From the NCBI GenBank assembly GCA_050943495.1, contig JBMNPH010000002.1:62001-126000 (forward strand): a DNA stretch of 64,000 bases, written 5' to 3'. Below are positions 16,358-23,941 of this stretch, piece after piece. The notes beneath the pieces were generated by a model, which saw only the letters and a list, made by a program, of their open reading frames with translations, searched no databases and was not told where the DNA came from. Source of the DNA: Merdivicinus sp050943495. Its GTDB lineage: Bacteria > Bacillota > Clostridia > Oscillospirales > Ruminococcaceae. Positions within the stretch are counted from its first letter, which is position 1. The number at the start of each line of letters is the position of its first letter. Position numbers and translations under genes: made by a program.

Positions 16358-17620
16358 ATGGGAATTATCCGTGCAATTGCTGGTGCAATCGGCGGTTCGC
16401 TTGCCGATCAATGGCAGGAAGTAATAGAAGCTGATAATATGGGAGATACAACTGTATTCTGTGCAGGAAAAACAGTTCGTAAAAATGATCGCCGCAACTC
16501 AAATCGAGAAGGAACCGCAGGCATTGTATCCAATGGTTCTGTTATCCATGTAAATCAAAATCAGTTTATGATTCTGGTTGATGGTGGAAAGGTAATTGAC
16601 TTTACAGCAGAGCCTGGATATTATACGGTAGATTCTACCGCTTCTCCTTCACTTTTTTCGGGAGAATTTGGAGATGTTTTGCAACAGACCTTTGAACGGA
16701 TCAAGTTTGGAGGAGTTACTCCCTATCAGCAGAAGGTTTATTTTATCAATCTGCAGGAAATCAAGAATATTCCTTATGGGACTGCCAATCCAATTAATTA
16801 TTTTGATAATTTTTATAATGCGGAACTATATTTGCGTGCGCATGGATATTTTTCGATCCGAATTGTTGAACCGCTCAAATTTTTTGCGGAAGCAGTACCG
16901 CGCAATAAAGATCATGTAGATATTCGGGATATTTATCAACTTTATCTGTCAGAATTCATGACTGGTCTGCAATCCGCGATTAATCAAATGTCTGCGGATA
17001 ATTTCCGGATTTCACATGTAGCATCGCAGGGATTAAAGCTGTCCCAGTATCTGGCCAATGCTTTGGATGAACAATGGACGCAGCTGCGCGGCATGCAAAT
17101 TGAGTCGGTTGGAATTCAAATTTCCTACGACGAAGAGTCAAAGAAACTAATTAACATGCGGAACCAAGGCGCCATGTTGTCAGATCCTTCTGTTCGGGAA
17201 GGATATGTACAAGGCGCTGTGGCGCGTGGTATGGAAGCAGCAGGTTCCAACGCAAATGGTTCTGTAAATGGATTTATGGGAATGAATCTAGGAATGCAGC
17301 AGGGAGGTGGCTTCATGGCCGCAGCCAGTCAATCCAATCAATCCCAGATGGCCGCACAGCAAAATAGAACGGAAGAACCTCATTCTGATAAATGGGTGTG
17401 TGCATGCGGAAAAGAAAACAGTGGAAAATTCTGCGCCGAATGCGGAAAACCCAAACCCTCTGCGGATAATTATTGGGTATGCAGTTGTGGAAAGAAAAAT
17501 GAAGGAAAGTTCTGTTCGGAATGCGGGAAGCCAAAACCTCAAGAAAAAACATGTCCGCAATGCGGACATAAACTTGGAGATGCTGATAAATTTTGTCCAG
17601 AATGCGGAACTAGGTTGTAA
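16358..17620 (+). CDS. SPFH-domain protein with C-terminal zinc ribbons (YdjI-like)
   Basis: 420 residues. Residues ~1-290 match the SPFH 'virion core-like' family of Bacillus YdjI (IRAIAGAIGGSLADQW, then AGKTVRK, and EPGYYTVD). After a Met/Gly/Gln linker come three zinc ribbons at ~345-420, each with two Cys pairs (CACGKENSGKFCAECGK, CSCGKKNEGKFCSECGK, CPQCGHKLGDADKFCPECG). In B. subtilis, ydjGHI encode a complex that recruits the PspA homologue YdjF to membranes. Here it is first in a three-gene operon with the same partner types, but no PspA gene is visible. Start has AAAGGAG upstream. Confidence 0.85.
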   Translation: MGIIRAIAGAIGGSLADQWQEVIEADNMGDTTVFCAGKTVRKNDRRNSNREGTAGIVSNGSVIHVNQNQFMILVDGGKVIDFTAEPGYYTVDSTASPSLFSGEFGDVLQQTFERIKFGGVTPYQQKVYFINLQEIKNIPYGTANPINYFDNFYNAELYLRAHGYFSIRIVEPLKFFAEAVPRNKDHVDIRDIYQLYLSEFMTGLQSAINQMSADNFRISHVASQGLKLSQYLANALDEQWTQLRGMQIESVGIQISYDEESKKLINMRNQGAMLSDPSVREGYVQGAVARGMEAAGSNANGSVNGFMGMNLGMQQGGGFMAAASQSNQSQMAAQQNRTEEPHSDKWVCACGKENSGKFCAECGKPKPSADNYWVCSCGKKNEGKFCSECGKPKPQEKTCPQCGHKLGDADKFCPECGTRL

Positions 17621-17632
17621 AATAGGTGGATT

Positions 17633-18682
17633 ATGGCTGTTATCACATATCAATGCCCCCAATGTGGGGCGCCGCTTACATTTCATGAAGAAACACAGCA
17701 TTGGGATTGTCAATTTTGTGGAGGATCCTTTGATTTAGATACTCTTGAAAATTCCAAACAGGATACAGAAGAGGCGAAAGGCGATTCGGATGAATTTGTA
17801 TCAGAAGAAGATGTGTCCATGCGGGAGTATACCTGTCCTCAATGTGGTGCTCAAATTGTAACGGACGAAACGACTGCTGCAACATTTTGCATATTCTGTC
17901 AGAATGCAGCGATTCTTTCTGACAAATTGCGGGGAAGTTTCAAGCCGGAAAAAGTACTTCCATTTCAGAAATCCAAAGAGGATGCACAGGAGGCATTTCG
18001 AAAACTGTGTTCCAAAAAGCCTTTGCTTCCCAAGGATTTTTATTCGCCGGATCGGATTGAAAAGATTACCGGGCTTTATGTTCCATTCTGGTTGTTTGAT
18101 TGTGAAACAGAATCTACACTTTCCGCATCTGCAACAAGAGTACATACATGGTCGGACAGCAAGTACCATTATACTAAAACTGATTACTATCACATTGAAC
18201 GAGAGGGAAATCTAGATTTTGCAGCAGTTCCGGCTGATGGATCTGCCAAAATGGATAATGCCTTAATGGATTCGATTGAACCCTATGATTTGTCTCAAAT
18301 GGTCGATTATACTCCTGCGTATTTAGCAGGATTTCTTGCAGAACGTTATAACGAGGATCAGAAGGCTGTCTTTCCTCGTGTAGAAGGCCGGATACAAGAA
18401 TCTGTTGAACAGGCTCTTCGTAATACGATAGATGGGTATGCGGGAGTAATTGTCCAGCAGAAAAATGTGCAAATCCATAATTTACAAAGTCACAATGTTC
18501 TGTTACCCGTCTGGATGCTGATGAGCCGTTACAAAGGAAAGGATTATCTGTTTGCCATGAATGGGCAGACCGGAAAAATTGTAGGAGACCTCCCCATTTC
18601 AATAGGGCGGGCAGTTGCATATTTTTCCGGAGTTTTTGCAGCTGCTTTCATTTTATTATTTTTAGGGGGGTTACTGTTTTGA
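17633..18682 (+). CDS. Zinc-ribbon membrane protein (YdjG-like)
   Basis: 349 residues. Two zinc ribbons lie near the N-terminus: CPQCGAPLTFHEE with CQFCGG (~8-35) and CPQCGAQIV with CIFCQN (~65-90). A globular middle region follows (FKPEKVLPFQKSKEDA, then LYVPFWLFDCETES). One clear membrane helix lies at the extreme C-terminus (AVAYFSGVFAAAFILLFLGG). This matches the TFIIB-type zinc-ribbon protein of the ydjGHI group. It begins 12 bp after the SPFH gene with AGGTGGA upstream, and its stop overlaps the TTG start of the next gene. Confidence 0.8.
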   Translation: MAVITYQCPQCGAPLTFHEETQHWDCQFCGGSFDLDTLENSKQDTEEAKGDSDEFVSEEDVSMREYTCPQCGAQIVTDETTAATFCIFCQNAAILSDKLRGSFKPEKVLPFQKSKEDAQEAFRKLCSKKPLLPKDFYSPDRIEKITGLYVPFWLFDCETESTLSASATRVHTWSDSKYHYTKTDYYHIEREGNLDFAAVPADGSAKMDNALMDSIEPYDLSQMVDYTPAYLAGFLAERYNEDQKAVFPRVEGRIQESVEQALRNTIDGYAGVIVQQKNVQIHNLQSHNVLLPVWMLMSRYKGKDYLFAMNGQTGKIVGDLPISIGRAVAYFSGVFAAAFILLFLGGLLF

Positions 18683-19452
18683 AACGATGTTGTTGCCTGA
18701 TAATGTGGATGATTCTGGTGTTTTCTCTATTTTCCGGAGAAGTGTGCGCTATACAGTTGGATGTCGATCCTTCTCAGAAAATATACGATTATGCAGAGAT
18801 TTTAACACCAGCAGAAGAGGAAGAATTAGTGGCAAAATCCGAATCCTTGACCCAGCAATACGAGATGGACTATGTAATTGTAACGATTTCAGATGATGAA
18901 GATATGAGTTCGGTGGATTATGCGCAGGATTTTTATGACTATAATGCCTTTGCACCGGACGGTCTATTGTTGCTAATTAATATGGATTACCGGGAATTGG
19001 TCATCTGCGGAACTGGTAAGGGTGAATATATTTATAACGAGAGCCAGATTGAAAAAATGCTGGATTACGTATATGAAGGAGCGGCAGAAGGCGATTTTTA
19101 TGCTGCTTCCACAAGTTTCCTGGAACAAGCGGAGAAGATCGCAGCGCGTGCTGCGGAAACTCCACTTGAACGCAATATCCGAAGAATTCCATTTTTTATA
19201 TTAGGTGGCGCATTAATTGGGGGAATAATAATGTCTTTTTTGATTTCCCCTAATAAGCTCAGGCGTACACCACCACATGCTTCCCACTATATGAATGGGA
19301 GACTTCAACTTACACACCACAGAGATCATTTTGTGCGATCAGCTGTTACCAGAACACCCCGGAATACCAATCACGGCGGAGGACGACATTTCGGAGGTTC
19401 CAGTGTCGGATCAAGCGGCAGATCTCACAGTGTCGGCAGACGCAAATTTTAA
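18679..19452 (+). CDS. TPM-domain membrane protein (YdjH-like)
   Basis: 257 residues. A signal peptide (KRCCCLIMWMILVFSLFSGEVCA) is followed by a TPM domain (~28-150: IYDYAEILTPAEEEELV, MDYVIVTISDDEDM, GLLLLINMDYREL), one membrane helix (~170-190), and a His/Arg/Gly/Ser-rich tail ending GGGRHFGGSSVGSSG. TPM domains are found in bacterial membrane and thylakoid assembly proteins. Start is TTG 18679, with GGGGGG about 8 bp upstream and a 4-bp overlap with the previous gene. Third member of the ydjGHI-like set. The basic tail should lie inside the cell. Confidence 0.82.
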   Translation: MKRCCCLIMWMILVFSLFSGEVCAIQLDVDPSQKIYDYAEILTPAEEEELVAKSESLTQQYEMDYVIVTISDDEDMSSVDYAQDFYDYNAFAPDGLLLLINMDYRELVICGTGKGEYIYNESQIEKMLDYVYEGAAEGDFYAASTSFLEQAEKIAARAAETPLERNIRRIPFFILGGALIGGIIMSFLISPNKLRRTPPHASHYMNGRLQLTHHRDHFVRSAVTRTPRNTNHGGGRHFGGSSVGSSGRSHSVGRRKF

Positions 19453-19466
19453 AAGGATGGGTGGTT

Positions 19467-20960
19467 ATGAAAAAATATGTTATTGCTTTGGATCAGGGAA
19501 CGACCAGTTCGCGTGCTGTAATTTTTGATCGGAATCAGAAAATTTTAAACATTGCGCAGCGGGAATATACCCAATATTATCCCAAGGAAGGTTGGGTCGA
19601 GCATGACCCACTCGAAATCTACGCTTCCCAATATGGCGTGCTGATGGATGTGCTGTTGATGAGCGGAATCCCGATGGAAGAAATTGCGGCGATTGGGATT
19701 ACCAATCAGCGGGAGACAACGATTGTCTGGGAAAAAAAGACGGGGAAACCGATTTATAATGCAATTGTCTGGCAGTGCCGTCGAACTGCTGGAATTTGTG
19801 AAAAATTGAAAGAAGACGGATATGGAGATCTAATTCGGGAACGGACCGGATTGTTGCCGGATGCCTATTTCAGCGGAACAAAAATCAAATGGATTCTGGA
19901 GAATGTTCCTGGTGCCAGAGAGCGGGCGGAAAAAGGGGAACTTCTTTTCGGAACAGTGGATAGTTGGCTAATCTGGAAGTTTACAGGCGGCTTGGTACAT
20001 GCTACTGACTATACCAATGCTTCCCGTACCATGCTGTTTAATATTCACACTTTGCAGTGGGACGAAGATATCCTCAAACTGTTAGAAATACCGATTGAGA
20101 TGCTGCCATCAGTAAAGCCATCGAGCGGAATATTCGGGATGGCTCAGATCAATGGCTATGCAATTCCGATTGCAGGGGTAGCGGGTGACCAGCAAGCTGC
20201 GCTGTTTGGGCAGGCATGCTTTCAGGAAGGCGAAGCAAAAAACACCTATGGAACCGGCTGCTTTTTACTTATGAATACAGGCGATCAGCCAGTAACCAGC
20301 CAATCCGGATTGCTGACAACCATTGCCGCCAGCCTTCCCGGAAAGATCCAATATGCATTGGAAGGAAGTGTCTTTACCGGTGGTGCAGTCGTGCAGTGGC
20401 TGCGAGACGAGATGCGGTTTATCACAGATTCTTCGGATTCGGATTACTATGCTTCCAAGGTTCCGGATGCGGGCGGAGTTTATATGGTTCCAGCATTTAC
20501 GGGGCTTGGGGCGCCTCATTGGGATATGTTTGCACGCGGTATGCTGATTGGTATTACTCGCGGTACCCGCCGTTCTCACATTATTCGTGCGTCACTGGAA
20601 TCCATTGCTTATCAATCCAAGGATGTTCTCGATGCAATTGAACAGGATTCCGGTATTCATTTTACGGAATTGAAGGTGGACGGAGGTGCATCTGCCAATG
20701 AATTTCTGATGCAGTTCCAAGCTGATATTATCGGCAGACCAGTTGTCCGTCCTGTTGTACGGGAAACAACGGCATTGGGGGCAGCATATCTGGCTGGATT
20801 AGCCGTCCGTTTCTGGAACAGTTTGGACGAATTGCGGGAAATGGGGCAAATAGACCGTACCTATCAGCCACAAATGGCCGATGAAAACCGACAAAAACTA
20901 CTGAAAGGTTGGCATAAAGCCGTAACACGCGCCCAACATTGGGTAGAATTGGATGACTGA
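19467..20960 (+). CDS. glpK: Glycerol kinase
   Basis: 497 residues of the FGGY family, phosphorylating glycerol to sn-glycerol 3-phosphate with ATP. Diagnostic motifs: YVIALDQGTTSSRAVIFD, GITNQRETTIVWEKKTG, the glycerol-site QCRRTA, and GAVVQWLRDEM with PAFTGLGAPHWD. The C-terminal ATPase part has KVDGGASANEFLMQFQ. Start placed at ATG 19467 with AAGGATG upstream; a GTG at 19461 is also in frame. It follows the TPM gene by 14 bp, so the two may be co-transcribed, but no glpF or glpD is adjacent. G3P supply for lipids is a plausible role. Confidence 0.96.
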   Translation: MKKYVIALDQGTTSSRAVIFDRNQKILNIAQREYTQYYPKEGWVEHDPLEIYASQYGVLMDVLLMSGIPMEEIAAIGITNQRETTIVWEKKTGKPIYNAIVWQCRRTAGICEKLKEDGYGDLIRERTGLLPDAYFSGTKIKWILENVPGARERAEKGELLFGTVDSWLIWKFTGGLVHATDYTNASRTMLFNIHTLQWDEDILKLLEIPIEMLPSVKPSSGIFGMAQINGYAIPIAGVAGDQQAALFGQACFQEGEAKNTYGTGCFLLMNTGDQPVTSQSGLLTTIAASLPGKIQYALEGSVFTGGAVVQWLRDEMRFITDSSDSDYYASKVPDAGGVYMVPAFTGLGAPHWDMFARGMLIGITRGTRRSHIIRASLESIAYQSKDVLDAIEQDSGIHFTELKVDGGASANEFLMQFQADIIGRPVVRPVVRETTALGAAYLAGLAVRFWNSLDELREMGQIDRTYQPQMADENRQKLLKGWHKAVTRAQHWVELDD

Positions 20961-20970
20961 TTCTGAAAAC

Positions 20971-21003
20971 AAAAACAGCGCCGCAAATGCAGCGCTGTTT
21001 TAT
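20971..21003. terminator. Bidirectional terminator after glpK
   Basis: An 8-bp stem (20974-20981 with 20992-20999) with a 10-nt loop is followed by TTTATTAT on the plus strand, with AAAAA on the other side, giving T-rich ends in both directions between convergent genes. Confidence 0.8.
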
Positions 21004-21010
21004 TATACTT

Positions 21011-22387
21011 TTAAATAAGGAGATCCGCAACGTACAGTCCATTTGCAGCAGCTTGGGAAAGAGATCGGGTAAATCCGGCACCATCTCCAATTGCGTAAAT
21101 TCCTTTACATCCGTCAATTTCAAAATTTGTGCAGCGGGGACGTGCAGAATAGTATTTACATTCGATACCGTACAGCAGGGTATCGTAGTTAGCCGTGCCG
21201 GGCGCAATATGATCGAGCGCATGCAGCGTTTCAATAATATTGTCCAGCTGACGTTTCGGCATACAAAGGCTCAAATCGCCCGCAACAGCGTTTAAAGTGG
21301 GACGAGTTGTAGATTGCCGGAGACGGGCAGCATCCGTTCTGCGTCCATTTTCCAAATCTCCCAGCCGCTGCACCAGAACACTGCCGCCGCTAATCAAGTT
21401 GGCAAGGCTTGCAACATGGCGCGCATATTCGATCGGTTCCCGGAAAGGTTCTGTAAAACGAATCGTGGACAAAAGAGCAAAGTTGGAGTTCTGTGTTTTT
21501 CGACATTCTTCCCGGAAAGAATGTCCATTAACAGTCAGTACCCCATCTGTGTTTTCGGTAACAACATGGCCCCGCTCATTGAAGCAGAACATCCGGGTTA
21601 CATCACCATACTGTTTGGAACGATACCAGATTTTGGGCTCGTAAATCTTTTTAGAAAATTCTTCCCAAATCATGGACGGCAATTCTACCCGTACTCCAAC
21701 ATCAACCTGATTATTTTGCAGGGGAATCTGATTGGCTGCACACCATTTAGAAAAGAACCGGCTTCCGGCGCGACCAACTGCAAACAGAATGGTTTCTGCT
21801 GTCATTGATGCTTCGCTTCCACCTTTTCGATAAAAAATCGTATGATTGGAACGGTCAACATCTAAAACCTCGGTATTAGATGAAATGTCAACTCGTCCTT
21901 GCAGGGAAAGAATTAACTTGCGCATAGTATCATAGTTTGCATCCGTTCCCAGATGTTTCAACTGTGCCTGACTCATATGAAGATCGTGCTGAAGGCACAG
22001 CCGTTTTAGGTCATTGTTGGGCATAAAACGCTCTGTGGTGGCACCGAATTTAACCAGAATAGAATCCGCCTGCTCAATATAGCGGATTACGGTATCATTT
22101 GGCAAAAAGTCGGTGAGCCATCCACCGTATTCGGTAGAGATTACATATTTCCCGTCCGAAAATGCACCAGCACCAGCCATTCCCTCCATAATCGCACAGG
22201 ATTTACACTTCACACACTTATCAGTCTTACCTGCAACAATCGGGCAAAGACGATTTTCCAGTGCATTACCTTTTTCTAAAATACATACACGAAGGGCAGG
22301 ACGCATTTCAGCTAAATGATAGGCGGCCATAATTCCGCTGATCCCACCACCAATGATAGCAACATCATAATGTTTTCTCAGATCCAT
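21011..22387 (-). CDS. FAD-dependent oxidoreductase (COG2509-like), function unknown
   Basis: 458 residues. The N-terminus has a dinucleotide fold (DVAIIGGGISGIMAAYHLAE) and the C-terminus closes with GIYAIGDGAGFTRSLSQAAANG, the typical FAD-contact end. After the first helix there is a conserved-looking cysteine group, CPIVAGKTDKCVKCKSC, followed by MAGAGAFSDGKY, which recurs in an uncharacterised clostridial dehydrogenase family. The cysteines could bind a metal or cluster. Start 22387 has GGAGG upstream. Function and substrate are unknown; context does not help. Confidence 0.8.
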   Translation of the reverse strand: MDLRKHYDVAIIGGGISGIMAAYHLAEMRPALRVCILEKGNALENRLCPIVAGKTDKCVKCKSCAIMEGMAGAGAFSDGKYVISTEYGGWLTDFLPNDTVIRYIEQADSILVKFGATTERFMPNNDLKRLCLQHDLHMSQAQLKHLGTDANYDTMRKLILSLQGRVDISSNTEVLDVDRSNHTIFYRKGGSEASMTAETILFAVGRAGSRFFSKWCAANQIPLQNNQVDVGVRVELPSMIWEEFSKKIYEPKIWYRSKQYGDVTRMFCFNERGHVVTENTDGVLTVNGHSFREECRKTQNSNFALLSTIRFTEPFREPIEYARHVASLANLISGGSVLVQRLGDLENGRRTDAARLRQSTTRPTLNAVAGDLSLCMPKRQLDNIIETLHALDHIAPGTANYDTLLYGIECKYYSARPRCTNFEIDGCKGIYAIGDGAGFTRSLSQAAANGLYVADLLI

Positions 22388-22410
22388 ACGAAAAACCTCC
22401 AATTCACACG

Positions 22411-22446
22411 AAAAGAACCCCGATTTTTGAACGGGGTTCTTTTTAC
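22411..22446 (-). terminator. Terminator of the glycosyltransferase transcript
   Basis: A perfect 9-bp stem (22414-22422 with 22432-22440). On the minus strand, AAAAGAACCCCG leads to a TTTT end. It lies between the glycosyltransferase stop and the oxidoreductase start. Confidence 0.8.
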
Positions 22447-22481
22447 AAACCTATTTATTATACCATGCGGAAAAACTTTTG

Positions 22482-23657
22482 TCAACTATTTTTATCCAAA
22501 TATGCTTTGTTATATACAGTCAAAAGATAATTTGCAAGATTTTCTGATCCAGCTTGTTTCACAGATTCTCGGACCGAATGTTCCAAAATGCGTTTTTCTT
22601 CAGGAGATTTTTGCTGGTATTCTTTGAAAACATGATACATTTCTTTGGCATCATAGTAAATATAACCATTCACTCCTGTACGCACCTGACCTTCATTAAG
22701 TTTGTCATATCGATGCACAACAGGCAAACCTGTTGCCATTGCTTCCAGCATGGAAATGGAGTTGGTATCTGACAAGGAGGCTGTTACATAAAGGTCACAG
22801 CTTGCATAATAAGGCGGCAGCTCGTTATTGGGGATAGATCCAGTGAAGATCACCATGTTTGTAATACCAAGACGTGCAGCTTGTTCTTCCAGTTCTTGTT
22901 TGCAGGGGCCATCTCCAATAATCAACAATTTCATTTTATCATCCGGTTTCACCGTTTCCGCCCAATAATCCAAAAGAACATCTACGCTTTTTTCACGTCC
23001 GATTCGTCCACAGAAACAAATCAGCATATCGTCTTCTAAAATACCGTATTTTTGACGGAATGCAAGCTTTTGTTCTTCCGTAATATTTTCCGGTTGAAAT
23101 TTGTCCAACTCTACAGGATTGGGGATAACATTCACATTCCGATCCAATTTGCAGTCGTTTTGAATATATTCGGTACATTTCTGGGAAGGCCCTGTTATTT
23201 CAGTAGCTCGTTTTGCAAAAAGACGAAAATATCGATGTGAAATACGAGTCATCATAGGCACTAAATGTCGAGGTGCAATATAATAAATGTATTCATCATA
23301 CATCGTATGGAGGGTATATACGAGCGGGACTTTCAGTGTTTTAGCGATGTGGATAGCAGAAAGCCCCACCCCAAATTCTGTATGAATATGAATAATATCC
23401 GGATGAAATTCCTGAATCATTTTTAGACGGCGATGTGAATAAGGAGCAGCCAGTCCATAATCATATATCCGTTTTAACGTTTTAGCCGGACAATGGAGGA
23501 CGCCATCCCGAATATAATGATGACGGGTATCCGGATCTGCTGCAACAATCAGTACCTCATGCCCGAGTTTTTCCAATCCTTCTTTTAAAAGCTTTACATG
23601 TGTGACAACGCCGCTGATATACGGCAAATATGTTTCGGTAAATAATGCAATTTTCAT
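22482..23657 (-). CDS. GT4 glycosyltransferase (diacylglycerol glucosyltransferase-like)
   Basis: 391 residues, GT-B fold. KIALFTETYLPYISGVVTHV opens the N-terminal domain, IIHIHTEFGVGLSA contributes to acceptor binding, and the donor domain has CFCGRIGREKSVDVLL and the EX7E-type SLSDTNSISMLEAMATGLPVV. The nearest familiar group transfers glucose to diacylglycerol in clostridia and related bacteria to make glycolipids; a role in another surface glycan is possible. ATG 23657 fits the family start. In-frame GTG 23741 and ATG 23732 lack ribosome sites. A hairpin lies between a strong GGGAGGGG and this ATG. Confidence 0.85.
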   Translation of the reverse strand: MKIALFTETYLPYISGVVTHVKLLKEGLEKLGHEVLIVAADPDTRHHYIRDGVLHCPAKTLKRIYDYGLAAPYSHRRLKMIQEFHPDIIHIHTEFGVGLSAIHIAKTLKVPLVYTLHTMYDEYIYYIAPRHLVPMMTRISHRYFRLFAKRATEITGPSQKCTEYIQNDCKLDRNVNVIPNPVELDKFQPENITEEQKLAFRQKYGILEDDMLICFCGRIGREKSVDVLLDYWAETVKPDDKMKLLIIGDGPCKQELEEQAARLGITNMVIFTGSIPNNELPPYYASCDLYVTASLSDTNSISMLEAMATGLPVVHRYDKLNEGQVRTGVNGYIYYDAKEMYHVFKEYQQKSPEEKRILEHSVRESVKQAGSENLANYLLTVYNKAYLDKNS

Positions 23658-23690
23658 ACTCCCAGCAGTACCGAATGTACTGCCCCTCCC
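23657..23690 (-). promoter_or_regulatory. Hairpin between ribosome site and start codon of the glycosyltransferase gene
   Basis: On the minus strand GGGAGGGG (23690-23683) is followed at once by a perfect 7-bp stem, GCAGTAC / GTACTGC with a 5-nt loop (23683-23665), then TGGGAGT and the ATG. Folding would bring the strong ribosome site close to the start codon; unfolded, only the poorly spaced GGGAG would be left. The effect on translation is inference. Confidence 0.45.
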
Positions 23691-23771
23691 TTCGATAACA
23701 GACTTGCTTAGAAAACGAGGAAATCCTTCCATTTCCTTCACAATAAATGTTATCTAAAAATTAACAATTTC

Positions 23772-23800
23772 ATTATACATAGAAAACAATAAAATGTAAA
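23772..23800 (-). promoter_or_regulatory. Promoter of the glycosyltransferase gene
   Basis: Minus-strand TTTACA (23800-23795), 17-bp spacer, TATAAT (23777-23772), giving a leader of about 105 nt to ATG 23657. Confidence 0.78.
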
Positions 23801-23941
23801 GGGGCAAAGAGAAATCTTTAGAAAATCAAAAGGTTTTTTATAAAAATCAAAAAAATTCTTCTAACCCTCTATCGAAATGGTCGATTTTGTGTTATAATAA
23901 TTTTGTACGCTGTAAATTCATCATAGAAAGGAAACGATGAA

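Noticed and set aside
23658..23741. N-terminal extension of the glycosyltransferase from GTG 23741
   Set aside because: No ribosome site at GTG 23741 or ATG 23732, and the extra 28 residues are unlike the family. ATG 23657 starts at the homologous point. Not fully excluded.
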